Assembly (NCBI GenBank): GCA_016840165.1
Contig: JAEOSU010000072.1
Coordinates: forward strand, 186,001 to 250,000
Source of the DNA: Promethearchaeota archaeon
Lineage (GTDB): Archaea > Asgardarchaeota > Lokiarchaeia > Sigyniarchaeales > SOKP01
Length of the DNA: 64,000 nucleotides
Reading direction: 5' to 3'
Notes under the pieces: generated by a model
Seen by the model: only the letters and a program-made list of their open reading frames with translations
Database searches by the model: none
Told to the model about the DNA's origin: nothing
In this document: one piece after another, positions 56,730 through 64,000 of the stretch
Position numbering within the stretch: position 1 is the stretch's first letter
Layout: each line of letters begins with the position of its first letter
Program-made: the position numbers and the translations under genes

Positions 56730-56837
56730 TTGAGCGAAATTAATACAGTTTTTTTAATTACAATAATAAATTAAAGATTTAAAAGTTTAAATTTAAAAAA
56801 AGAAAAAAAATATTAATTGCTCTTTTTCGAATTTAAT

Positions 56838-57356
56838 TTAAGTTTCAACTTCAGGCTCAGGCTCAGGCTTAGGTTTTGGCTTAGCTTTAGGCTTAGATTT
56901 TGTTTCCTCGGTAGACCATTTAAATTCTTTAGGGCCTGCGAAAAGAAGTAACGCAGCGGGAATAAGAATTACTGCAGCAGCCCAGAAATACCAGTCAAAT
57001 ATTAATAACACAATACCCCATATTAGCATCCATGGTACGCGAAACGTTCCGAGAACGATTACCCAATCAAGGAGTCCGTCCCAATCTTGCTCAACGCATT
57101 TTGCAGAAAATTTGGGTTTAATGATGAAGAAGCCAATCACTATAACGATGACCCCTGATATAATATCCCAAATCCCAGTAAAACCAAATGGAACTGGATA
57201 AGGAATTAATGGAACGATAAGACTCCATTGTACAGCTGATATGGCATATCTTATCAATGGGTCTATTATTTGTATTATTCCGTTTAAAATGACAATAATC
57301 CAAGCCCATTTCCCAATTTTTGAAACTATCGATGCATGTTTCCAATTTTCACTCAT
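56838..57356 (-). CDS. Small membrane protein with a Pro/Lys/Glu-rich tail
   Basis: 172 residues. About four hydrophobic segments (around 12-30, 50-78, 92-108, 115-140) followed by a charged tail with a Lys-Pro run then Glu-Pro run (KPKPKPEPEPEVET). Trp-rich helices (WKWAWII, WDGLLDWVIVLG). No catalytic motif. The tail resembles a protein-protein docking or spacer element. Not recognised as a family member. Transcribed leftward, upstream of the zinc ribbon gene. Confidence 0.65.
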   Translation of the reverse strand: MSENWKHASIVSKIGKWAWIIVILNGIIQIIDPLIRYAISAVQWSLIVPLIPYPVPFGFTGIWDIISGVIVIVIGFFIIKPKFSAKCVEQDWDGLLDWVIVLGTFRVPWMLIWGIVLLIFDWYFWAAAVILIPAALLLFAGPKEFKWSTEETKSKPKAKPKPKPEPEPEVET

Positions 57357-57521
57357 TATATAATTACCTCAGTCCTTAGTTTATTTGCGAATCATAGAGA
57401 ATTTCACAATAATCTATATGAAATCTTCTTATATTTATTAATTTTTAGGTTTAATTTAAAATTAATTATAATCTCTTAGGCAATGTAGAAAATTAATGGA
57501 AAAAATGAAGACTAAAAGTCA

Positions 57522-58985
57522 TTATTCTTCAGGTGAAAGAATCTCACCGACGTAATATAATCCTACAAGATTCCCTCTTTTTTGGAACTTTCTGGAAACT
57601 AAAAGTATTACAACATGTTCATTTTCATCGAGGTATCCGGTTTCAACACCATATTTAACGGATTGTTCAATTAAACTCTCTGCATCGAGTTGAAAAAAAT
57701 CAATACTCTCAATATGAATAGGTTGTACTCCCCAAATTAATTGTAATTCTCTGGCTGTTCTTTTAAACGGTGTCATAGCAATTATCGGTAAGGGAGGACG
57801 AAATTTAGAGATCATTCTTGCACCATAACCCCTTCTAGTGATAACAAGAATTTTCCCCCGGAAGTTTAATTCTTCCATCTCTTTCGCGAGAGAATGGATA
57901 GCATGTCCTAAGGTCTGAGTGTGAGTTAATCTATCTGAATCATAATCATCAGGGTGACGTATAGGCGCATGTTCACTAGCAGTAGAAGCAATTTTATTCA
58001 TATATTCCACAGAATTGATCGGGTATTTTCCAACAGCTGTTTCAGCTGAAAGCATAACAGAATCTGTTCCATCGATAACAGCATTATAAATATCATTTGC
58101 TTCTGCCCTTGTGGGTACAGGTGTGTTTGTCATAGATTCAAGCATTTGTGTTGCAACTATAACTGGTTTTCCTTCTTTATTGCACTTGTAAATAAGTTCT
58201 TTTTGTCGTATTGGAACCTGATCTGGAGAGATTTCAACTCCTAGATCGCCTCTCGCGATCATTATACCATCAGATACTTCAAGGATTTGATCAAAATTAT
58301 CAAGAGCGATAGGTCTTTCAATTTTAGAAATTAATTTAATATCGTTGTTACCATAATTCTCAAGAAGCTTTTTCACTGTAAGGACATCATCCCCGCTAGA
58401 TACAAATGATATAGCGACATATTCAGGATCCAGATCTGCAATGAATTCCAGATCTTTGATATCTTTTTCCGTAGGTACTTTTTGTTCTAAATCTCCAGAG
58501 GGAATATTCACTCCTTTATTATTACTTATTAATCCTCCGGCGATTACTTCTCCAATAAGATGATCTCTTTCTCTACTTTTCACTTTTATCTTTATTATAC
58601 CATCATTCACATAAAAAAAGTCGCCTTTTTTCATTGATTTCACAAAACCAGGTAATGGGATTGCAAATTTTTTATCATCCCCACCACCTTCTATCTCATG
58701 TTCAAAAACATCAATAGTTTGTCCAACATTCAAAATATAGGCTTGATCATCTCTAAATTTTCCCACTCTTATTTTTGGTCCTTGAATATCAGCTAGTATG
58801 CTTATGTAATCATTAACTTCGCGGATTTTTTCAACTAATTCTCTTTTTTCTTCATGTGTCCCATGAGAGAAATTAAGTCTAAACACATCTGCTCCAGTAT
58901 CAATTAGTTTTTTAAGGACTGATTTTGAATCTGAAGCGGGGCCTAAAGTAGCAATAATCTTAATTGGATTTTCACGAATTGTCAT
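57522..58985 (-). CDS. pyk: Pyruvate kinase
   Basis: 487 residues. N-terminal IIATLGPASDSKSVLKKLIDTGADVFRLNFSHGTHEEK; barrel motifs LISKIERPIALDNFDQIL, MIARGDLGVEIS (metal-binding) and VIVATQMLESMTN. C-terminal domain with ISKFRPPLPIIAMTP. Converts phosphoenolpyruvate and ADP to pyruvate and ATP, the last ATP-yielding glycolytic step. All active-site residues seem present. A lone gene; no glycolysis partners in the window. Confidence 0.96.
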   Translation of the reverse strand: MTIRENPIKIIATLGPASDSKSVLKKLIDTGADVFRLNFSHGTHEEKRELVEKIREVNDYISILADIQGPKIRVGKFRDDQAYILNVGQTIDVFEHEIEGGGDDKKFAIPLPGFVKSMKKGDFFYVNDGIIKIKVKSRERDHLIGEVIAGGLISNNKGVNIPSGDLEQKVPTEKDIKDLEFIADLDPEYVAISFVSSGDDVLTVKKLLENYGNNDIKLISKIERPIALDNFDQILEVSDGIMIARGDLGVEISPDQVPIRQKELIYKCNKEGKPVIVATQMLESMTNTPVPTRAEANDIYNAVIDGTDSVMLSAETAVGKYPINSVEYMNKIASTASEHAPIRHPDDYDSDRLTHTQTLGHAIHSLAKEMEELNFRGKILVITRRGYGARMISKFRPPLPIIAMTPFKRTARELQLIWGVQPIHIESIDFFQLDAESLIEQSVKYGVETGYLDENEHVVILLVSRKFQKRGNLVGLYYVGEILSPEE

Positions 58986-59098
58986 TCACATCTTTTCTTT
59001 AATTTCTTTTAATTTATGCTTAAAAGTATTATTGATAATTTTATTAAGAAGTTCATTTTTTTTCATTTCTTTCTATGGTATTAATTATACTTCTTATA

Positions 59099-59539
59099 TT
59101 AATTTATGATATTGTTTAATTTCATAAGGAAATTAGTTCTTAGTTTGTTTAGTTTATTCTTTAATTCATCTATGTCCATAAATTCTTCCAGTTCTCTTAA
59201 AAAAGCTAAACTAACGCGAAAGTGTTCTGGATGGAATGGAAACTGAATTAGCTGTATATGTTCTTTATCTGAAATTAATTTTCTGGCAATTTTTGCTAAT
59301 AAATCTGAACTCTGAACAGCTACTACAAGCGCAAGATAATATTTCTTTACTTTATGTTTATCTTTGAGCTTAGTGATAATAAGATAAAAATTTCGATAAT
59401 CTTCTTTTAGTTGGAATATTTTTTCAATTTTCTGGACTCTTAGTTTACCATCACTTCTTTCTGATATTGGAGGATATTTATTTTTTAATTTAGTTGCTTT
59501 AGCAAGTAAATCACGCTTAATTTTTTCTTTTAATTCCAT
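59099..59539 (-). CDS. Hypothetical helical protein
   Basis: 146 residues, soluble, Lys-rich, mostly alpha-helix. The middle has strands around NFYLIITKLKD and KYYLALVVAVQ, and the end LKNKLNKLRTNFLMKLNNIIN is a helix. No Cys, no membrane segment, no motif. It follows the AOR gene on the same strand with a 32-bp gap, so it may be co-transcribed and related to AOR assembly or regulation. Nothing supports a specific role. Confidence 0.6.
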   Translation of the reverse strand: MELKEKIKRDLLAKATKLKNKYPPISERSDGKLRVQKIEKIFQLKEDYRNFYLIITKLKDKHKVKKYYLALVVAVQSSDLLAKIARKLISDKEHIQLIQFPFHPEHFRVSLAFLRELEEFMDIDELKNKLNKLRTNFLMKLNNIIN

Positions 59540-59571
59540 ATTTTTAATCCTTATTATCGATTGTATATAAA

Positions 59572-61545
59572 TTATATTAATTCATATAAATCGTTGATCA
59601 CATAATCCAAGTCAAGATTGCTTAAAGTTTTTATCAATGGATATCCATTTTCAGGATTCCATCCAATTTCTTGACAAAAAAGCTCATAAAATTTTTTATA
59701 TTCGATGGTGACCCCTTTATTTGGACCTTTCGTATCTGGTGGATCACCAATTATCCTTCCACTCAATTCATTTGTATGTATTTTAACCCCTTCTCTAATA
59801 TTGAAGGCTTGCCTAAGGGTTTGGATCCTTATTCCAGTTGTTATAAGTTCTTCAATACTCACATTCCACCCTGTTAATGAATTGATTAAACCTAAAAGAG
59901 GATAATTACCAAATTGAGAAGAGAATAAACACAATCCTAAACAGCTAATTACCTGATGAATAGCGGTTACTTTTCTTTGGGCTTTTTGTTTCCTTTTAGC
60001 ACTCCATTTCCACCCAAAAGGAAATTTTAATTCCTTGATAAAGGTATTCATATTACCAATATCAAAAAAATCAATACTTGCCGTGGTATGGCGTCCCGGT
60101 GTAGGATCATAGGCATATGAGAAGGCTAATGATTCTATTACTCTAGGATTATGCATTGGAATTTCAGAACCTAAAGAAGTAATTGCATACTTCTCGCTTC
60201 CATTTCCTATTTTTTCAGATGCTATTTTACATCCATCAGCTAATAAATCACCAAACCCTTCCCTATTAATTATTTTTTTTGTTAAAGAAACGATAGCATC
60301 TGCATTACCCCATGTTAATTCTAATCCATCAGTATCCTTTTTCGTTAATATCCCATTTTCATAACATTCAATGGCAAATCCTATTGTTACACCGGTAGAA
60401 ATTGTATCTATGGCTGCGCGATTACAAAGATCATTAATTTTTATAATTGACAATAAATCATCATTGAGTAGAAATGGACCAAATGCTGCACAGGTTTCAT
60501 ATTCTGGTTGGTGTGTCTCTTCAATACCTAACTCAGGAACTTTCAATATCGCTCCACATTGAATAGGACAGCTAAAACATCCATAATCTCTTACTTTATA
60601 TGTTATAATATTTGTTGATGAGAGTTTGATAGACTTTTCAAATGGAAAATCGTACATCCCAATACCTTTCCAATTTTTTATCGGAGTATCTCCATTTTCT
60701 GCAGAAATTGTATTCCCAGCAATAGTTCCAAGATGTCTATAAACCGATCTAATAATATTACTGGGTCCAGACATCCCAATATTGAGTTTTCTTAACATTT
60801 TTGCCATATTAGGGAGTTGATAAAGAATATATTTCATGGTTAGACCTGGATCTTTTGGTACGGCATTTTTATTGTACTTTTTTACATGTCCCATAAATTT
60901 TGATTTATCAGATATGTTAACTTTTCTATTACCATCTAAAATTAGAGACTTAAGTTTTTTAGACCCCATTATTGCACCTAAACCTGCCCTTGCGGCGATT
61001 CGACCATGATCATTGGTAATGCCAGATATTTTAGATAAATTTTCACCGGCTTTTCCGATTGAGGCGATTCGAACACTTGTTCCGAACTTTTCTTTTAATA
61101 ACTTTTCTGTTAATACAATATCCTTACCCCAATAATCAGTACCATCCAGAATTTGCCTTTCGGATTGTTTAATTAAGATAATTTTAGGTGAGTTCGACTT
61201 TCCCTCAATTAAAATTCCGTCATAACCACATTTTTTGATTGCAGGTCCAAAAGTTCCTCCTGCATTAGCATCTCCCCATGTATTGGTTAGTGGAGATTTA
61301 CCTACTACCATAAACCTTCCCGTGAGAGGCGCTGCAGTACCAGTTAAGAGTCCAGGAAAAAATCCTAATATTGAATCCTCTTCGAATGGAGATGTATGAA
61401 CAGGCATGTTTCTATAAATTAATTCACAACCTAAACCATAACCTCCAAGATAGGATCTATAGCTTGTTTCTGGAATATTTTGCTCTCGAAAGGTTTCCGT
61501 TGATAAATCAACCCATAAAACCTTCCCAAAAAACCCTTTATTCAT
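59572..61545 (-). CDS. aor: Tungsten-type aldehyde:ferredoxin oxidoreductase
   Basis: 657 residues. N-terminal FFGKVLWVDLST and YLGGYGLGCELIY are the AOR domain 1 hallmarks, the pterin-binding region. Middle segment GCFSCPIQCGAIL holds CxxCxxxC for the 4Fe-4S cluster, and a later SCLGLCLFSSQFGN supplies the fourth Cys region. It oxidises aldehydes to acids and passes electrons to ferredoxin, using a tungsten-bis-pterin and one cluster; W versus Mo cannot be read from sequence. A TATA-like ATATAAAT on the minus strand near 61588 precedes it. A hypothetical gene follows 32 nt later. Confidence 0.93.
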   Translation of the reverse strand: MNKGFFGKVLWVDLSTETFREQNIPETSYRSYLGGYGLGCELIYRNMPVHTSPFEEDSILGFFPGLLTGTAAPLTGRFMVVGKSPLTNTWGDANAGGTFGPAIKKCGYDGILIEGKSNSPKIILIKQSERQILDGTDYWGKDIVLTEKLLKEKFGTSVRIASIGKAGENLSKISGITNDHGRIAARAGLGAIMGSKKLKSLILDGNRKVNISDKSKFMGHVKKYNKNAVPKDPGLTMKYILYQLPNMAKMLRKLNIGMSGPSNIIRSVYRHLGTIAGNTISAENGDTPIKNWKGIGMYDFPFEKSIKLSSTNIITYKVRDYGCFSCPIQCGAILKVPELGIEETHQPEYETCAAFGPFLLNDDLLSIIKINDLCNRAAIDTISTGVTIGFAIECYENGILTKKDTDGLELTWGNADAIVSLTKKIINREGFGDLLADGCKIASEKIGNGSEKYAITSLGSEIPMHNPRVIESLAFSYAYDPTPGRHTTASIDFFDIGNMNTFIKELKFPFGWKWSAKRKQKAQRKVTAIHQVISCLGLCLFSSQFGNYPLLGLINSLTGWNVSIEELITTGIRIQTLRQAFNIREGVKIHTNELSGRIIGDPPDTKGPNKGVTIEYKKFYELFCQEIGWNPENGYPLIKTLSNLDLDYVINDLYELI

Positions 61546-61666
61546 TTAGTTAAGAGAAAAATTGCTTTTTAATTTGTTAATATCTAATTTATATGATGAA
61601 AGATAAATCTAAATCTTATTTAAATTACATCAGAAAAATACAAAAAAAATCAATAAAACGTATTAT

Positions 61667-61880
61667 ACTCATTAAGGGAGAACAGTTTCTACCTTCTTAT
61701 CGGGATAAAGCGAAACATATAAATATGTCGTTTATCAGTAATATATTGATCGCGAAAAGTACGGAATGAATCACGTAAATACTGTTTTCTTATAGTATCT
61801 CAATGAGTTAAGGGAGATCTACATAGCGTTAAGCAAGTGCCGATTGATAGATTATCAATCATAAGTTTTAAAATTTTTAT
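61667..61880 (+). promoter_or_regulatory. Candidate structured leader/riboswitch-like element before a small gene
   Basis: Outer 7-bp arms (ACTCATT/AATGAGT) lie at 61667-61673 and 61802-61808. Inside are a 6-bp pair 61681-61686/61781-61786 and a strong hairpin 61704-61736 in which 6-bp outer arms close a 6-bp stem with an AA loop. An 8-bp hairpin at 61842-61860 follows. A 10-nt direct repeat (TTAAGGGAGA) occurs at 61672-61681 and 61808-61817. The leader ends at a strong AGGAGG before a small ORF, unusual here. No known riboswitch signature was matched by eye. Confidence 0.4.
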
Positions 61881-61892
61881 AGGAGGAAAATT

Positions 61893-62102
61893 ATGGAAAT
61901 ACTGTCAAAGATAAAAAAGGAAGAGAAAGATATTACTATGTTTATTGATTGGGATAAATATAAAAATAGATTCTATAATAACTTATATTTGGAAGATTTT
62001 AAGTTTGTAATCAAGATGCCTTTAATTGAAAATGAAGATTTAGATATAAAAATTAAAAAATTTGATTTGACAGAATATACTTATTTAATTTCTTATGATT
62101 AA
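61893..62102 (+). CDS. Small hypothetical protein behind a structured leader
   Basis: 69 residues, Lys/Asp/Glu/Tyr-rich, no Cys, no membrane segment. A strong Shine-Dalgarno AGGAGG lies 7 nt before the ATG, better than for most genes in the window, and a 220-bp leader full of inverted repeats precedes it. No family recognised. The convergent neighbour is a zinc-ribbon ORF 8 bp beyond the stop. Real coding is supported mainly by the start signal. Confidence 0.6.
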   Translation: MEILSKIKKEEKDITMFIDWDKYKNRFYNNLYLEDFKFVIKMPLIENEDLDIKIKKFDLTEYTYLISYD

Positions 62103-62110
62103 TTGAATAT

Positions 62111-62239
62111 TTATTGTATTAAATTTCTACTTCTTAGATCCTCATTCCAACACGCAAAACACATATATTCATGTTCGTTTAATTTTACCAGATCTTTTAT
62201 AGAGCGGATCATTCCACATTTCTTGCATTTTTTCTTCAT
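62111..62239 (-). CDS. 42-residue zinc-ribbon small protein
   Basis: An ATG-to-TAA frame with CKKCGM near the N-terminus and CFACW about 18 residues later, giving a two-knuckle zinc site in a protein of 42 residues. It lies 35 bp downstream of the RNase J-like gene on the same strand, so co-transcription is likely. The Cys pairs and tight placement argue for a real gene. Possible role: small RNA- or protein-binding partner of the nuclease-like neighbour (inference). Confidence 0.6.
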   Translation of the reverse strand: MKKKCKKCGMIRSIKDLVKLNEHEYMCFACWNEDLRSRNLIQ

Positions 62240-62274
62240 ATAATATTTAATCCTCTTCTATCAACTTTAATTAT

Positions 62275-63684
62275 TTAGTTTAATTGGATTTTTCTGTATT
62301 TCTCTGGAATCAAGACTTTTATTTCTGAATTTTCCAATAAGCTTTCAAAAAAATGTGGATATTCTGTGTGGATTGGAATCAGTGTAGTTGGATTTACGTT
62401 GATTATGAACTTATATAAATCATGAGGCATAATATGTCCAGAAGCATGTATTTGATAAGAAGGAATGCCTAATTGCATCAATTTTCGACTAATTGAATGA
62501 TTATCGTCAACATATTCTTCCGTATAAGGATCTAAATATGAGGAAATAAATACGCCTTTAAATTTTTTGTTTAGTTTTTCAATTAATTTTATGGGTAATC
62601 GAGTTAAATATAATAGGAATTTTTTATTCAAATTACTAATATCTTTAGTTTTAAGAAGTCTATTTCCCTTTCCTTCTTTATAGAGTTTGGTCCGAATAGT
62701 CTCTTGCCATTTAAACCTTACATCACCATTGGTAATGATTAGAATATGATCGTCATTTAATATGTTCGGATGACGCATTGATTCGTATATTTTGTCTTTA
62801 TTCATTAAATAGTAAAAGTAGGCATCTTTTTCTGAAATTATATAGTTAAAATCATTCATTTTTGCTATAACCGAATATGTTCTAAATCGATCCCAGTTTA
62901 ACCGGTCGTATTTTACCAATGCATAATCATAGGGCATTTGTTTAAAAAGCTGCTTCAGATTCCGTTTTACTTTTTTTTCGGACTCAAAATGACCTTGATT
63001 GACATGAGTGCCCTCACAAATTAAGGTATTCACTTTATATTCCTTAATTTTTTTCACAAAATCATAAGACATCCATGATAATGGTCCATGCATTCGAAAA
63101 TCACCAGTATATACACAATTTCCTGCTGATGTTTTTATTATAAAACCATAAGATGCGGGTATCGAATGATCAACATGACATGGGATTATCTCCAATCCAT
63201 TTATATGAATAATATCGCCTGTTCGAAACAATTTCCATTTAATACCTTCAAAATTGTTGATAATTGAACGTTTAGTACATTTATAGTATGCTGAAATGAT
63301 TTTTTGAGTGAATTCTCCTGCATAAACCGGAATATTTCGGTTAATGAAGGACAATGCTAAAAAATGATCTCTATGTGGATGGGAGATTATGATTGCATCT
63401 AGTTTTGAGGATGCGTTTGAAGGGTTGTATTTAATTTTCACTGACTCTCTTTGATATAAATTTAAAAATCCTATTTCTGCTTCATCTGGTAGTAATCCTA
63501 ACCGTATAAGCTCTTCCACAGATTTGGGAAACTGGAGGTATTCATAATGATTGTTATAAGATTTTATGTTAATACCAAAATCGATGAATAACTTAACGTT
63601 ATGGATGTGATCTTCTAATAAAAGCGCGTTTCCCCCAACTTCATTTATGCCCCCACAAAAAGTCAAATCAACTTTAGATTCCAA
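62275..63684 (-). CDS. RNase J-like metallo-beta-lactamase fold nuclease
   Basis: 469 residues. The N-terminus reads TFCGGINEVGGNALLLE, and the metal motif HPHRDH is in ISHPHRDHFLAL (HxHxDH). A second group HVDHSIPASYGF and VYTGDFRMHGP provides more ligands. The C-terminus has SGHIMPHDLYKFIINVNPTTLIPIHTE, matching the RNase J/CPSF-type SGHA...PxHTE motif. In archaea such enzymes are 5'-exo or endoribonucleases. There is no KH domain as in aCPSF1 and no long beta-CASP insertion I can bound exactly. Sequence divergence from standard aRNase J suggests a specialised paralogue. Confidence 0.85.
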   Translation of the reverse strand: MESKVDLTFCGGINEVGGNALLLEDHIHNVKLFIDFGINIKSYNNHYEYLQFPKSVEELIRLGLLPDEAEIGFLNLYQRESVKIKYNPSNASSKLDAIIISHPHRDHFLALSFINRNIPVYAGEFTQKIISAYYKCTKRSIINNFEGIKWKLFRTGDIIHINGLEIIPCHVDHSIPASYGFIIKTSAGNCVYTGDFRMHGPLSWMSYDFVKKIKEYKVNTLICEGTHVNQGHFESEKKVKRNLKQLFKQMPYDYALVKYDRLNWDRFRTYSVIAKMNDFNYIISEKDAYFYYLMNKDKIYESMRHPNILNDDHILIITNGDVRFKWQETIRTKLYKEGKGNRLLKTKDISNLNKKFLLYLTRLPIKLIEKLNKKFKGVFISSYLDPYTEEYVDDNHSISRKLMQLGIPSYQIHASGHIMPHDLYKFIINVNPTTLIPIHTEYPHFFESLLENSEIKVLIPEKYRKIQLN

Positions 63685-64000
63685 TCGAGATCTTCTTTTA
63701 AGGTGGAATTTTTACACTTTATGTCTTTACAATAAGAGAATATGCTTAACTTATAAAAATTTAAGCAAATTGATTATGGGAATGTTTTTTTCTAATTGAA
63801 ATACTTGCTTTTATCGGCCAATATAGAGAATATTATTATAAATTAATGCCAATTTTTTATAATAATTAAATAGTAAAAACTTATATGAGAATACAACAAT
63901 AAAACCTATTTAAAAGGAAAAGGTGAAAGGCTCCGTAATCTGAGCTAATTTTTTTAAGGGATAGAGAGAATTATACGCTATTCTAAGCGCATAATAGAGG
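63685..64000. other. Right-end intergenic region with hairpins; possible RNA start
   Basis: No credible ORF. A 6-bp hairpin flanks 63749-63771 (GCTTAA/TTAAGC). Near the edge, TATA-like TATTTAAAA at 63907-63915 is followed by a 4-bp GCTC/GAGC pair (63930-63933/63942-63945) and a strong hairpin at 63970-63995 with 9-10 bp and one mismatch. Since the element runs to the window edge, an RNA gene or leader could continue beyond it. Confidence 0.3.

Overview
The window is AT-rich, gene-dense archaeal chromosome, most probably from an Asgard archaeon of the Lokiarchaeota type; this assignment is an inference from gene content. Archaeal markers include TFB, clamp-loader (RFC) subunits with a separate RFC large subunit, a 20S proteasome alpha subunit, a family B DNA polymerase, and TATA-type promoters close to start codons. 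The Asgard flavour comes from a Ras/Rab-like small GTPase, very large coiled-coil/TPR-like and membrane proteins, a tungsten-type aldehyde ferredoxin oxidoreductase, and a bacterial-style GrpE-DnaK-DnaJ-ClpB set. No rRNA, tRNA, CRISPR array, transposase or prophage was recognised.

Layout. 1-6.8 kb: a giant polytopic membrane protein, a 50-residue small ORF on the minus strand and a small membrane protein. 6.8-7.1 kb: a non-coding stretch rich in inverted repeats, a candidate structured RNA. 7.2-12.3 kb: a PolB with degraded exonuclease motifs plus its small partner gene, an amidohydrolase-fold protein lacking usual metal ligands, a DUF3795-like Cys-rich protein and a RecA-like protein with a ruined P-loop. 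12.6-16.2 kb: two tandem acyl-CoA ligase paralogues sharing an identical 45-bp start region. 16.2-22.5 kb: Cys-rich membrane protein, sirtuin, Rab-like GTPase, PsmA and a UPF0182-like membrane protein. 22.6-28.6 kb: small wHTH-like protein, a 1362-residue repeat/coiled-coil protein, RHH regulator and zinc ribbon. 28.8-32.7 kb: GNAT plus a three-gene clamp-loader operon (RFC-S, RFC-S-like with degenerate Walker B, RFC-L).

32.9-38.8 kb: ECF-type S component, peptidase T, MFS transporter, membrane alpha/beta hydrolase, coiled-coil/wHTH protein. 38.8-46.6 kb: a probable lipid/redox island with a CrtC/AttH-like lipocalin, SCP2-like protein, two FAD-linked oxidases flanking a CCG-domain Fe-S protein, and a divergent geranylgeranyl-reductase-like flavoprotein with a FixX-like ferredoxin. 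46.6-53.9 kb: grpE-dnaK-dnaJ-clpB-tfb, apparently one heat-shock operon with a palindromic site downstream of its TATA box. 54.3-63.7 kb: aldo/keto reductase-ferredoxin fusion, a GATase-like protein, zinc ribbon, small membrane protein, pyruvate kinase, AOR, a small ORF behind a long structured leader with a strong Shine-Dalgarno, a 42-residue zinc-ribbon ORF and an RNase J-like metallo-beta-lactamase.

The most novel-looking material is non-coding: the inverted-repeat-rich regions at about 6835-7097 and 61667-61880. Next come replication and recombination proteins that keep their fold but have lost catalytic residues: PolB exonuclease, RFC-S-like Walker B and RecA-like Walker A.
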